This document shows positions 39,911-51,896 of a stretch of DNA of 64,000 bases, one piece after another (within the stretch, counting starts at the first letter, position 1; each line of letters starts with the position of its first letter). Source of the stretch: Oxyruncus cristatus (taxonomy: Eukaryota; Chordata; Aves; Passeriformes; Cotingidae); assembly GCA_013399855.1 (NCBI GenBank), contig VXAY01004946.1, positions 229,606 to 293,605 of the forward strand. The letters run 5' to 3'. A model generated the notes under the pieces. That model had not been told where the DNA came from. It made no database searches and was given only the letters and a program-made list of their open reading frames with translations. A program made the translations under genes and the position numbers.

Positions 39911-42810
39911 TGATTTTATCATATAATGACATCATTATCCCTAAAATCCTAGTCTGCACTAATATTTTATGAAGAATCAGCTCTGTGGAAAATGCTTTTG
40001 CAAATCAAGCTTTAAAGCCAGGTCACATGAATGAAAAAAAAGCACCTGTGCTCTTTTGGTGGTCAAATAAATAAAAGTGATTCCACAGTGGTGTATCACT
40101 TACTGATTAGTGATATTGAATAACTGCAGAAGTTCTGCTGTTTGTATAAAGCATAAAGGATGTGTGATGCTCAAAAGAAACCAACAGTCCCTTTGGTAAC
40201 CATTAAGCATAAGAAGGCTCATTTAGAAATTCAAAATATGTTCTTTGATCCAATATTAAAGTATTAACCCTCAGTTATGGTTGTGCTCTGAGATTAGAAT
40301 AAAGGAGTTCTCAATCACAGAATAACACTAGAACATTTTGTGGTATCAAAGATAGAAAACTATCTCTTAAGGAGATAGTTATCCCAATGTACTTCCTCAA
40401 TATCAAAGTAACTCACATAATTTTCTGTAGATCTTGCAAGTTTGCAAGGTTTTTCTTTTCCATGGAGAAGTTATTCCTCTACAATTAAGCACTTTTGTAA
40501 ATAAAACCTAAAGAAGTTTGAGGGCATCTTCTGAGTTTCTTGGCTCTACATACCTCAATTCTAACACTTATTTTTTATTTCTATATGTCTCCTGTATGCT
40601 AAGAAAGCTTGTACTTAGTACTCTATGTCCTTAAAGAAGACCAGGGAGAGGGGAATTAACTGAGCTAACGCTAAAGACTGGGCCAGCAAAGCCCCCTCAT
40701 GCTCAGAATCTGTAACCAATTCAATTGGATTAGTGTGCTATCTTTCTAATACACACACACTGGTGTTTACCTTCACAGTTTAAATGGTTTCATAGAAGAA
40801 TTTTTTCAATTTTCCAAGCTGAAACAGAACACTTTTTAATCCGGCAAGCTCAGTGGCCGAGGCTGGATGTGATTCTGCATATTCCCAAATTCCAGCTATT
40901 CCAGCCAGCAGCCAAGCTATCAACAGACTGAGTGGGGTCATTCTTCTCATAGCTAGAGCTATAGAAAGCACTGCAGATATTCAATAAAATTCCAGAATAA
41001 ACAGCACTTAACAGCCATTTCTCAGCTGGAGAAGATGGTGAGGGTCTTCCATTCATGCTAGACTGGATAGGCTTAATTTTCAGTTGCTGGTATTTCCATA
41101 TATGCTGAACAGTATTCCTGGTGAGGACAATCCTGCTGAATGAGTGAAACTAAATCCTGTGAAGAGCTGGAATGACCAAGACTGTTTTCTGTATATTCCC
41201 TGTGAAGGAACAGGTTTTCAGAAAATGATGACAGGGGCCTGTGCTCACTCTCAAGCATTTAGAAATACAAATGAGGTAGGCCATAAAAGACTGATTGAAG
41301 TTTGCAGTCATGCTTTGGAAACCTATCACTGAATGCACTAATGGTCTATGGCTAATCAGTTCTCACCTGGTAAGTCAAAAGTTGATACTATGTTGGAAAT
41401 GGGCGAGACTAGTATGGATTTCTTATGGATTATGGACATAAGTTATTAATGAGTTTAAACTATTAAATTCTGAACCTCATAGAAAATACCTCCCAAATGA
41501 AACTGAGGACAATGACAGCAGTAATACACTTGCAAATTGCCAGCACAAAGAACAAACAAAAAGGGCATTATTCCACTGTAGCTGGGCTTGGTTAAACACA
41601 AGAGCAGGTTCAAGAAGTTGGACCAGGATGGAGAGAAAAGGTGCGTGATCTCAGGGTAGTAAAGAAATTTAATTAGGCCCATTCTCTCAAGGCAGAGAAA
41701 GACCAGAACTGTTTTCCATAAGGTAGGTAACTGCTACGACAGACTGCTCTTTCACACTTTCCAGGGCTTATCCCCAGGAGACTAAACTGGTCATCTGTTC
41801 TAAGGAGGAATTACGCCATAACATTTTAATTTCCTGGCCCTATTTGCTAAATGTGTAGACTGTGGAAGCTGCTCTGGTTGATCACTATTGGGTGATATAC
41901 AAACTGTCCTTTCAGTGACTAAGGTCCTTGATGTTTTTCTTGTTACAGGCTTCCTCCCTTTCACTGCTTATATATTGCTTTAGAGAAAGAGACTATTACT
42001 ATATGTATATAAAACAGTCTGACAAAGCTCAGAGAGTAACACAAGAACTCCAAGGTAATTCATCACAGTAATAATCACGAAAAAAATTAATTAATTAATC
42101 AGTACTGTCATGCTTTAAAGAAAATTATCAACCTATTTTTCTGGATTGGATGTAGAAGCAAAAAGAGATTAGCTGTTCATCCGCTCTACTATGAAACCCA
42201 AATATATAGCAGAGTTGGGGATGGGTTTAAAATCTTTCTGTACCTGAACAGCTCACCTTTACTTTGGTAGAAATATAGCCTTTTAAAAATTTATCATTAA
42301 TTCTAGGTGAAAATTAGACAAACTTTTCTAACTAAATCTCTTACTGTGTACTGCAAGCATACCTAACCTCCCTTAGGAAATGACCATTGACTTGGGTAGA
42401 CTATTCTTTGTGTTAATGTTTTAAATTTTCACCAAGCATCAATGTCTCAGGAAATGCTAGTTCCATAAACTGCTCTACTTTCCATTCGATGCACGCTTAA
42501 GATTTAATCCATATTAATCTGGGAAGTGTTTCCTCTAAAGAGGACTCAAATTCTGTGGCTACCACTGTGATGGATTTGCCAGAAGACCCCACGCAGTAAA
42601 AGTTGTGCGTCCACACTCAACACTAACACATTATTTACACAGGATGCAAACTGTAATAGCATGCGAAAAACCTGCAAGATCACCTTTAGCAGAAGCGTTA
42701 GGAGGCACTGCTCAACAATTTTTTCTGCTGCTGGAGCAGGTAAAAGGAGCTTCAAACTCCAGATGAAACGCTCGTCCCAGTACCTAACTTACATTCACCG
42801 ATTATGGGAA
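39911..42810. other. non-coding stretch left of the CpG island
   Basis: No gene or repeat family was recognised. It holds a small perfect hairpin at 40358-40380, a short CA tract near 40750 and a TTAA tract near 42090. If the CpG island is the promoter of a rightward gene, this is its upstream flank. Confidence 0.5.
40358..40380. repeat. perfect inverted repeat, 9-bp arms
   Basis: AACTATCTC and GAGATAGTT are separated by TTAAG. It has no repeat-family context and could be a chance hairpin. Confidence 0.85.
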
Positions 42811-42848
42811 GGCAGCGCCGGAATGGCCATGTCAAAGCCGGCGCTGCC
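42811..42848. repeat. perfect 11-bp inverted repeat with palindromic loop at the island edge
   Basis: GGCAGCGCCGG (42811-42821) and CCGGCGCTGCC (42838-42848) are exact reverse complements around a 16-base loop that contains ATGGCCAT (42823-42830). The loop gives an ATG followed by G on both strands. Each has a G at -3, so each is a fair start context. Confidence 0.9.
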
Positions 42849-42921
42849 TCCCGGCTGTGCGCGCCGCTGCAGCGGCTGCTGCGCTGAGAGCACCGGGCAG
42901 TGCTGGGAGCTCCGCCAGCCT

Positions 42922-43765
42922 NNNNNNNNNNNNNNNNNNNNNNNNNNNNNNNNNNNNNNNNNNNNNNNNNNNNNNNNNNNNNNNNNNNNNNNNNNNNNNN
43001 NNNNNNNNNNNNNNNNNNNNNNNNNNNNNNNNNNNNNNNNNNNNNNNNNNNNNNNNNNNNNNNNNNNNNNNNNNNNNNNNNNNNNNNNNNNNNNNNNNNN
43101 NNNNNNNNNNNNNNNNNNNNNNNNNNNNNNNNNNNNNNNNNNNNNNNNNNNNNNNNNNNNNNNNNNNNNNNNNNNNNNNNNNNNNNNNNNNNNNNNNNNN
43201 NNNNNNNNNNNNNNNNNNNNNNNNNNNNNNNNNNNNNNNNNNNNNNNNNNNNNNNNNNNNNNNNNNNNNNNNNNNNNNNNNNNNNNNNNNNNNNNNNNNN
43301 NNNNNNNNNNNNNNNNNNNNNNNNNNNNNNNNNNNNNNNNNNNNNNNNNNNNNNNNNNNNNNNNNNNNNNNNNNNNNNNNNNNNNNNNNNNNNNNNNNNN
43401 NNNNNNNNNNNNNNNNNNNNNNNNNNNNNNNNNNNNNNNNNNNNNNNNNNNNNNNNNNNNNNNNNNNNNNNNNNNNNNNNNNNNNNNNNNNNNNNNNNNN
43501 NNNNNNNNNNNNNNNNNNNNNNNNNNNNNNNNNNNNNNNNNNNNNNNNNNNNNNNNNNNNNNNNNNNNNNNNNNNNNNNNNNNNNNNNNNNNNNNNNNNN
43601 NNNNNNNNNNNNNNNNNNNNNNNNNNNNNNNNNNNNNNNNNNNNNNNNNNNNNNNNNNNNNNNNNNNNNNNNNNNNNNNNNNNNNNNNNNNNNNNNNNNN
43701 NNNNNNNNNNNNNNNNNNNNNNNNNNNNNNNNNNNNNNNNNNNNNNNNNNNNNNNNNNNNNNNNN
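42922..43765. other. assembly gap, 844 N
   Basis: This is a continuous run of N inside the CpG island. The odd length suggests an estimated or spanned gap rather than a fixed-size filler. Very GC-rich, G-run-rich flanks explain the dropout. Open frames that appear to cross it have no evidential value inside the N run. Confidence 0.99.
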
Positions 43766-43795
43766 GCGCTGCCGTTCCTTATGAAGAAGGCACAA
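43766..43795 (+). CDS. candidate 3' end of first exon of an unidentified gene
   Basis: The first 30 bases after the gap end at CACAA, followed by GTGAGT (43796-43801), a good match to a vertebrate 5' splice site. Two of three plus frames are open here: one reads ALPFLMKKAQ, the other AAVPYEEGT; the third stops. If the gap size is exact, the second frame is in phase with the plus-strand ATG at 42823, which opens MAMSKPALPPG and stays open to the gap. The exon could equally be 5' UTR, or coding could begin at the ATG at 43781 (weak context). I do not recognise the protein. Most of the exon is unsequenced. Confidence 0.4.
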
Positions 43796-43852
43796 GTGAG
43801 TGCGGCCAGGCTTCGGCGGCGGGGGGCGGCTGGGGACACCCACCTGCCCCGC

Positions 43853-43880
43853 GGGCGGAGCGGGGCCGGGGGCGGAGGGG
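43853..43880 (+). other. G-quadruplex-type motif downstream of donor
   Basis: Runs GGG, GGGG, GGGGG and GGGG are separated by loops of 6, 2 and 4 bases. Other G-runs lie at 43815-43834 and 43926-43940. In the putative first intron near a promoter such motifs are common. They also help explain the sequencing gap. Confidence 0.7.
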
Positions 43881-46800
43881 CTGCGCGGCCCGGGGCAGCC
43901 ACCCGGTGGAGAGTGCGCGTCCGCGGGGGTCGGTGGGGGCTGCGGCTCCCGGGCTGCCCGAGAGGTGAGGGGCGCCGGGGGTGGGAACCGCTGTCGTCGG
44001 TGAGCGGTTTGGGGGAGCGAGCTGGTGAGGGGGAGTAAAAAATTATCACTCGGTGCCCTCGGCGCCCGCAGCCTGCGGAAAAGTTGCAGCAAGCGGCCGG
44101 ACCGTCGGCCGAGCCTTGGGAGACCTCGGAAGGCAGCGGGGAAAATTGCCGTAATAAATCAGTTGTCTGTGTTACCCGGGAGAGTGCAAGAACACCAAAT
44201 AATCGGGGACAGCAGCGCCGTGGCTGCGGTGCTCGGTGTCTCCCCGCACGCTGCCCTAGCGTGCGGCGCCGGGTGGGTGGTGTGGGAACCCCGGCATTCC
44301 GCCCTTCTCCCTCCCGCATCCCGCCGAGAAGTGCCGCTCAGTGCCGCGGCGTCGGCCCCTGCCGTTATTTCGTTGGGTTCTGTAGAGATTTCAGTTGCTA
44401 TGATATGCGTTTTTTTAGAAATAACGATAGGGACAGACACGAGTGGAAAATTGTAACAAGAAGCAGCTCAGGGAAACTCTAGCGGGAGAAAGTTTAATGC
44501 TGATCTTTGCGCGGTGCCGGTACCCTCAATCCTGGTAGACCCCAGCGAGGGCCGGGACTGCTCTGGAGAGAACAATGCATGGACACGCACACCGCTGCCT
44601 CCGCGCTGGGGGTTTTTGCCTCCCCCTTTGCTTCTTGGTTAGAAGCAAGATACTTTTTGCTTCCGTCTGTTTCTTGACAACTGCTGTGTCGCCTACACAC
44701 CAGTAGCCTGAAGACACCTCAGCATGCAGTCACTGGAAAAGACATGAAACATATTTTAAAAGAAAGTGAAAGACCTTACTGAAGTATTTTGGGCAGTTAA
44801 ATAATTTTTCAAGAGATGACAGGAATTAGAAATAGTCATTTTCTGAAATATTTAAATCTTAGCTGGCCAAAGCACTGGAGAATGTACCCGTGTTTAAGGA
44901 GTTATAACCTGAAAACTTAATTTCTGTGATGCTGAAGTATAGCAGGGTTTTATCTTAAATTATCAGCTCTAATTTTTGGCACTGTATATCCGTTCTAGTG
45001 TTACTCGCACTAGATTACTAAAGATGCCTTGTATCTCAAAGCTGTTGTTTCAGACCCTGTATACAAGTGTATTTTAATATGCTGAATAGATTATTAATTG
45101 TGAAGGGCCTCTTAAAGTCTGAGAGCCATGTTTACATGTGTTTAGTTATATGCATTCATTTACTATTGGAATGGATAGCAATAAAGTCACAAGATTGTTA
45201 TCCTAGCCCATGGAAGCATACAAGTAGGGCTGTTTCTTTCATGAAGAAAAAATGTTCAGCAAACGAATAAGGATTTACGAGTGCAAGCGGTCAAGTGTTT
45301 TATTATATGCAAACTGTAAACTTTTAAAAATCAACGGAGTACTTTTGCAAATTCAGAGCAAAGCAGGAACAATCCTTCTCTCCCAATAAACTGGGAAAGA
45401 GAGGCAGTCTTGGCATTCAGGACCATATGGCTTAACTCAGGGGCTCACAAACTGTAGCCTGTGGAACAGCTTCTTGTCATGGTGGTGAAGCATCTGTCAG
45501 CCTTCAAGCAGTTACACTTCCTGCTTTTTGGATGCAGTGACAGACTCCTTCTTCTCCAAAGGGTTGTTTCCTATATTTTAAGGGTTAGCAGACAAATGTG
45601 ATACCAAACCATTAATCATTCCTAGGGGATCAGAGAAGGAGATACTTCAAGAAGACTTTCCATTAAAATCATGAAGACCCTGTGCAAAGAGAGAGAACAA
45701 ATGAAGCATGTACAAGAAGGTGGACTTAAGCACATGGGGGTACTCGACACATTAAAGTAAATCTTAATCTATATGCTGTCCTTTGGCTACTTGGGTCATT
45801 GCCTAGACTTGTAACTGACATAGTGAAAAGTACAGGATTGGGAAGCCAGGAAAGAAGTTAATATTTCTTATAATAAAATATTCTGACATAGTACAGAAAG
45901 CAAAAACCACAACATCACTGTGTCTTGAAAAGACTTGATAATGCCTGGATAGTGCTTAAAATAACTCAGGAATTTTGATGTTTAAGGTAATGTTGCACAG
46001 GGATAATATATAACTCGTGTAGCTGAGTCATACATCAGTGCAATGAAAGTGCTGAATGCTAGACTCAAAGTGAGCAGATTGGTCCCTTTGTTTAAATCGG
46101 TCTTAACCTGAGAAACTACAGGAACTGCAGAAGCATGTTCCCCAAGTGTCAGTTCTAGAAGTGATGTTTTTGAAACTGTGATTTGATAGACATATAACCC
46201 CTGTGTTTTAAACACACCAACACCTGGATTTTTTTTTTTGCAGAGTTGTAATGTCTTTACAAATGTGATTAAGCATTTAGGGTCTAGTCATACAAATCCT
46301 TTTTCAATGGGGCTATTTCCATGAATTAATCTTATTGAAGGATTATTTGGATGAGAGGATTTGCAGGCTTATATACTTAGTAATTAAAACTATTATCAGA
46401 AGTGAGTTTATGTTCTTTTGCATGCTAATATTAAAAAATATAAAATATCACTGTGTCTGTACAGCCTTTTACATTTTGTATAAAACAGGATGAGTGATGC
46501 TAGTGTCATGATCTTGCAAAAAGGTGTAGCAGTTTTCTGATTTGCTTGTTTTTTGTTTGATTTGAAGACAATCTAAATAGGATTAAGTTACTAAGAAATA
46601 TGCTACAAAGAGGGGTCACCTATGGGCTAGCTCTGAAGGCTGCTGATGTTAAGGTGTCACAGATATATGGTTCAGGCACTTGATCTGCAGTGACTTAGAT
46701 GCACATCCTCTTAGAAACATCAGTATTAAAAATGTCTTTGATCTCAGCTCAGCTTTTTACCTCTGAACGTGCACATTATTGCTAGTAGGTTTTAGGCTGT

Positions 46801-47016
46801 CTTGTCTGAAACATGTTTGTGTCACTGAGGTGGAAGCCTGTGTAGAAATTGTTTTGGACCAGTACCTGGAAAAAGAATTAGTACACAAATTGCCCATTCC
46901 AGTTTCATATGAGCAGGCTAAATCAGAATCGCAAAGCAGATACCTGATACCTTGGAGTGAGCTTGCTTTTAGGGGAAACAGTGAACTCTGATCACCAATC
47001 TTTCTTGCTCATTCTG

Positions 47017-47034
47017 AAAAAAAAAAAAAAAAAA
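47017..47034 (+). repeat. poly-A run, 18 bases
   Basis: This is an uninterrupted A homopolymer without an associated retroelement body. Confidence 0.9.
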
Positions 47035-48173
47035 GAATATTAGTCACTGGAAGACATTTGGAGCTCATGATGGGTATAGATCTGCTGCTCATTAGATAGG
47101 AAAAGAGAATTTGCTGCAGCCAGAAAGATGCTGTGTTATTCACATTGAGCAATGGACTACGTCTCCTCTGATCCCTTTATTTTGACTCTGCTTAAGGGAT
47201 GCCAGTTTGTGAGTATTGCAGCTGGAAAGAACATCCTGGAATAAAGAATCATATGGAGAATAAACAGCAGATGACCTGGAAGACTCAAGGGGATGTGTGG
47301 GGGGGAGCATTTTTTAAGCCATGTTTAGTGATCTTTTTATTTTTTTTTTCTTCGCCTGCTTGTATTGTGGGCCTGCAAGTTTTTATCTTTGTGAACTATT
47401 TGGCACTTGGCTTTGTAATTTAAACTGAGGCCGCTGACCCAGTTCTGCCATTGCACTGAAATCTAGTTTCTCCTTTTATGCACTGAATGTTAGTCCTTCA
47501 GGTACAGTTCTGTAAGCTGACAGTGCCATTCTCCAAGCTTTGTTCTGTGGTTTAATGGTATGCTGGCTCATGTAATCGCCATATTGTACAAAAGTTAGGA
47601 GTTGGCAAGATGCAGCCCTTGGCTTTGGACGGGCAATGCTCAGTATGCAGTATGTAAACACAACACCCATTTATTTGAAGCAAGGCAGGAAAAATCTCCC
47701 TACGCAATTCCAATTGAGTGTTGTGGGAGCTGACATGAAAATGAAAGTGCTTGTTTTCGCCCAAACCTGAGGTTAGTCAGCCTTTTAAGCGCTGTAAATC
47801 TGGTTGGGGTTTTTTTTGTTTGGTTGTTTTTTTCTTCATGTGTTTGTGGGAAAACGAGATGGACAAATGTAAGGTGAGTGGAGAAGGGTAGCACTTCTCT
47901 TTAATTTTGTTGTTTGTCCTGTGCTTGTATTGCCTACCCAGTCGTATGTAAACTTGCAAAACCAACTTTTGTAAATATCACCAATGCTGAAATAACTGGC
48001 TGCAGGGAGCACATGAAATAGAAACTTCTTTGCTGAATGGTTTTACTTATTGACAAATGTAAATAGAATCAGACATCTATTAATATGTGAATGAAAAGAT
48101 GAGAAAACAAAAATAGTGTTAAGTATTTTATTTGATTTAAGCTGGTAGGATGCATAATATCAAGAGATCGATG

Positions 48174-48210
48174 ACAGTAGATATGCTAACGAAGACAGTA
48201 TGTCTACTGT
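48174..48210. repeat. imperfect hairpin, 13-bp stem
   Basis: ACAGTAGATATGC pairs with GTATGTCTACTGT (two G-U wobbles) around an 11-base loop. The stem does not extend outward, so it is too short for a canonical microRNA precursor. Confidence 0.75.
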
Positions 48211-51200
48211 ACATCTAAATACAAGCTGTCTTAGAAATTCAGATTAATGAACACTTTGGATCACATTAATATAGGAAATAAATTGTCATCTAATTTCCTA
48301 TTGTTATCTAATAACCACTGAGTGAACGATTGGTTGCTGTTTCAGTTTAAACCATGTTTAAATTATACAAGGTAGATGGATGTGTAATGATTTTAAATTT
48401 GATTAGGAATTTTCTGCTCTGTATGTATATTGCCATTATTGTTGCTGTGTCGAGCAGACCTAGTTTTGAGTGCAAGGTGAAAATAGCATCAGGTCTAAGA
48501 CGTCACTGCAGGTATTGCCTGAAGAAGGCCCTTGTGGTTCTCACTGCTTTGCAGCCATGCTTTGGAGCACACTGTTTTGCAAAGTGGGTAAATTCTGAGC
48601 TTCCAACTATTTCATCACCACTTGAAGTGAGACCAGGTGGTGCAGGCTTGGAGGATCAAGTGCCGGCTCCTCCCTTACAGGCCCAGTAGCTGACTACTGG
48701 TGCTCCTGGAAGGATCTCTCAAGCAGGTCCTCTGTAGACCCAGCTTTTACTTACCTCCTAGCACTAAACTTTCTCTGCTGCTGAAAAGCACTTGTTAGCA
48801 TGCAGGGACTGCAGTATTTGGTTACTTTTCTTCATTTTTTGCTGTAAAACCCACTGGATGGGGAAGATCATGTTCAGGACCCTCAAGATGGTATTTAGCC
48901 AAAGCCACAAAAGCTACCCGTTCTCCCACTTGTATAACAGTCATTCACACTGTATTTCTTAATGTTCCAATGAAACATTTCTAGGAGTCTGGCTGGGTAT
49001 CTCAGTACTATTCCACCTTCACTGGCTTTTTGCTGATTTTGGGCAGAAGAGCTAGAAAGTCAGAGAGGGGGGTGTGCTGGCAGTCTTGGAGTTGGGACAG
49101 GGGTGGGCTACATGCTTTAGCTTAGACTGATGCTCTGCAAAGCCTGCAGGTTTAGGCTGCACTGTCACAACAGGATGAGTGCACAGAGATCACCTCTGGG
49201 TTTGCGAACAACCTTGATTCAATATGGACAGAAAAAAGCTAGTCTAGAAGAATTTACATGAGCATATTCACTGAAGTGAGAGAGAGACAGGTTCACATCT
49301 TTTCTTGAGTAGCCTCTTAGGTCTCTAGGAAAGTTCTACTGTCTAGTTTGTCTTGTTGAAGCTGTTATGGTGAAGGTTTATTTTTTCGTTCTTGAGGGTG
49401 GCTTATATGTGAGTTAGGAATGTTGGGGGGGACTGTGTTTCACACCACAAATCCAAATTCACAGGTTGTGAATCATGCCACTCTCTGAACCTCCATTCAG
49501 AAAGATTTAAGCATTTTCAAGTCATAGTCTGAAAATATCAGTCTGTCGATCCTGTCTGTTCATGTAGCTTGGCCAGTCCTATGTGACTAAACCTGGCTTC
49601 AGTGCAATCTCCTTAACTGTCTCAGTGACAATAAACCCTCATCCAGTGCCTTATTTAGCGAGCCCTCTGCTTTTCATTTTTTTTGTTAACATCAGCTCCA
49701 GGGACATCAGTTCACTGACAGTTAAGGCCAGGGGTAAGTTTAGTCCAATTAGCTCTATCATCTCTTCTGTAGATATACTTTAAGAAGCACCCTAAGTATA
49801 GCTTTAGAAATATGTTAAGAATATTAGTGTATTTATTGTGGACCTACATTCTGCATTTGCTATGTCTGGAATCTCTCTGCTCAATATAGTCAGGATTACT
49901 TGTACTGGTAATCTTCCAGTGTCTTTCCTCCTAAATGAATGACACTATTTTGTAATTTTCCTCACTACCTTGTGCTTTCTTGGTAGGAGCAGACCAAGGT
50001 GTGTCTTCCATTTATGTTTGCAGCATGATACATCATTGCTGGATGGATTCATTGGTCTGTTTAGGAATACGTGACTTCTAATTACTTTTGAGAAAAAGTT
50101 ATTCTGGCAGTATAAGTCAGACTGTGAAACTAAGTTTTGCATGTCCTGACAATCTATCTCTGTTTAAAAGAGAAAATGAACTCTGCAAACCATGCAGCAA
50201 CTCTTTGTTAGAGTTGCTTCTGGACAAAAGAATGAACAATGATGTATACAGCACATATTGAAAATCTGGAGTAATACACTGATATAAAAGGTTTGTATAA
50301 ACCTTAGTATATTAATATATGATATTAATATAAAATAATAAATATTATAACGTTTATTGTTGTACAGTCCTTGTAAATGTGGAGGTTTTAAAGTGTGTAG
50401 GGAAGTTTTTTCCTCCATTTCATGTTGATCCAAAAATTCCTGTCTCTTTATGGAGATTTCATAACTGTATATAAAATGGGAGTAAGATACCAAGGTGCTG
50501 ACTTTTGTGGTCTAACTAAAGTATGGCACTAAGGAGTCAGGCATGATACATTTAAATTAATAATATGCTGTATATATGCAAAATAATTCAGTAAATGAAA
50601 AGAAGTGCTTAGAAATTTAGGGAGATTGAAATTTAAACATGCTAACCATCTATTGTAAAGAAGTCCTAAGTTCCAGACCTCTAATTTCCAGCCTCCATTT
50701 GCTTGTTATTAAGTGAACTCAGCAAAATTTGTCTTTTGCGTTTAATGGCAAGCAGACAATGCTATGCATTATGTCTTTAAACTGATACAGATCTGAATGT
50801 CAGTTCTTCCTGAGATTTGTTTTTCTTTTACTACTTTGAAGCACGCAGGAATAGGAACATTAGTCAGCCAAATGAAATTAGGAAGCTTGTATAACACTGC
50901 TTGGCACCATCTTTCATTTGGATTAAAAAATATGTTCCTGAATAAACAGAGCTTTTTGGTGGTTATTTTAAAAAGGAGGAAAAAAATATATCCAGTATTC
51001 ATAATTGCTGTCTCTTTCAAATTACTTTGGTTCAGCAATGTGTGGATTGCATTTGCATTCTAATAGCAATAACTATCAGCACTGTAGTTGACACCCGTTT
51101 AAATGGTTCTGATGGGTATTGCTTAATTTTCAAGGAAATATAAACCTTTCTTATAAAATGTAAGTTTAAATGCTGTCGCTGAAGCTGCTTTGATCTTCTG

Positions 51201-51870
51201 TACCATAATCCCTGGCACAGAATTTGCCCTAGATTTGCCATGCAGTCTCTAAAAATTCTGGCCTTAACTGTAGTCTGTTCTAAACTTTAGATATACTTCT
51301 TCAGTATTTGTTCCACTAATAGCATAACACTGGGCAGCGAAAGCCCTTGTTTCAGGCTACTAAACAGGATACTTGGTTATCCTGCAAGTTTCTCTCCTCT
51401 CCCCCTTAAGACAAAAAACTAACTTCATTTCTTTGTGCACCTTTCCTGGCCTCCTCTGTGTTTAAGTCAGCATTCTCACCTCTTATAATGCAACTTCAGC
51501 ACTTACAGGATCTAAAATACTGAAGGTGTGTGTATCAGCATCTTTTCTCCCATACGGTCTAAGCTTCGTCTCAAGTGAATGCTCTCTAAATGTTTTCACA
51601 GGAGTCTATCCAGTGGCCATTTTTATTTCCCATTATCTTTTTGAGGCCCACTTCAAATATTAGTCCTCTGAATAACCTGTTGTTATTGTACTTTGTCTCA
51701 TCTTCCAAAACAAAGTGTCTCAGGATTAGAATGAACCCACTGTTCTGTGGGATGTGTTGTATTTTTGTATTACGACACTCACCAGCTATTACTACAGTGA
51801 GGAGGAGCCCTCTGAAATATTGGTCTGCCATTTCTAGAAGGGGCAATAGCTTTTACTCTATGAAATCAGT

Positions 51871-51896
51871 AATTTTCTTAATATATTAAGAAAATT
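51871..51896. repeat. perfect 26-bp palindrome
   Basis: The 13-base half-site AATTTTCTTAATA is followed directly by its exact reverse complement, with no spacer. Pairing stops at the next base on each side. The DNA is AT-only except for the central C/G pairs. Confidence 0.95.

Larger units (their letters stand above)
42811..44370. promoter_or_regulatory. CpG island, likely gene promoter and first exon
   Basis: GC content and CpG density rise abruptly at about 42811 against an AT-rich background and fall off by about 44370, with scattered CpGs to 44600. The island includes GC boxes on both strands (GGGCGG at 43853-43858, CCGCCC at 44299-44304), many G-runs, and no obvious TATA box. This is the usual architecture of a vertebrate housekeeping or developmental promoter. 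Its core (42922-43765) is an assembly gap, so the transcription start is probably unsequenced. It is the only such island in the window. The direction is inferred as rightward from the splice donor at 43796. Divergent transcription is possible. Confidence 0.9.

Noticed and set aside
42661..44319. Very long open frames on both strands across the CpG island (up to 495 codons)
   Set aside because: Their length comes almost entirely from the 844 N, which cannot contain a called stop. Only the short sequenced ends are evidence.
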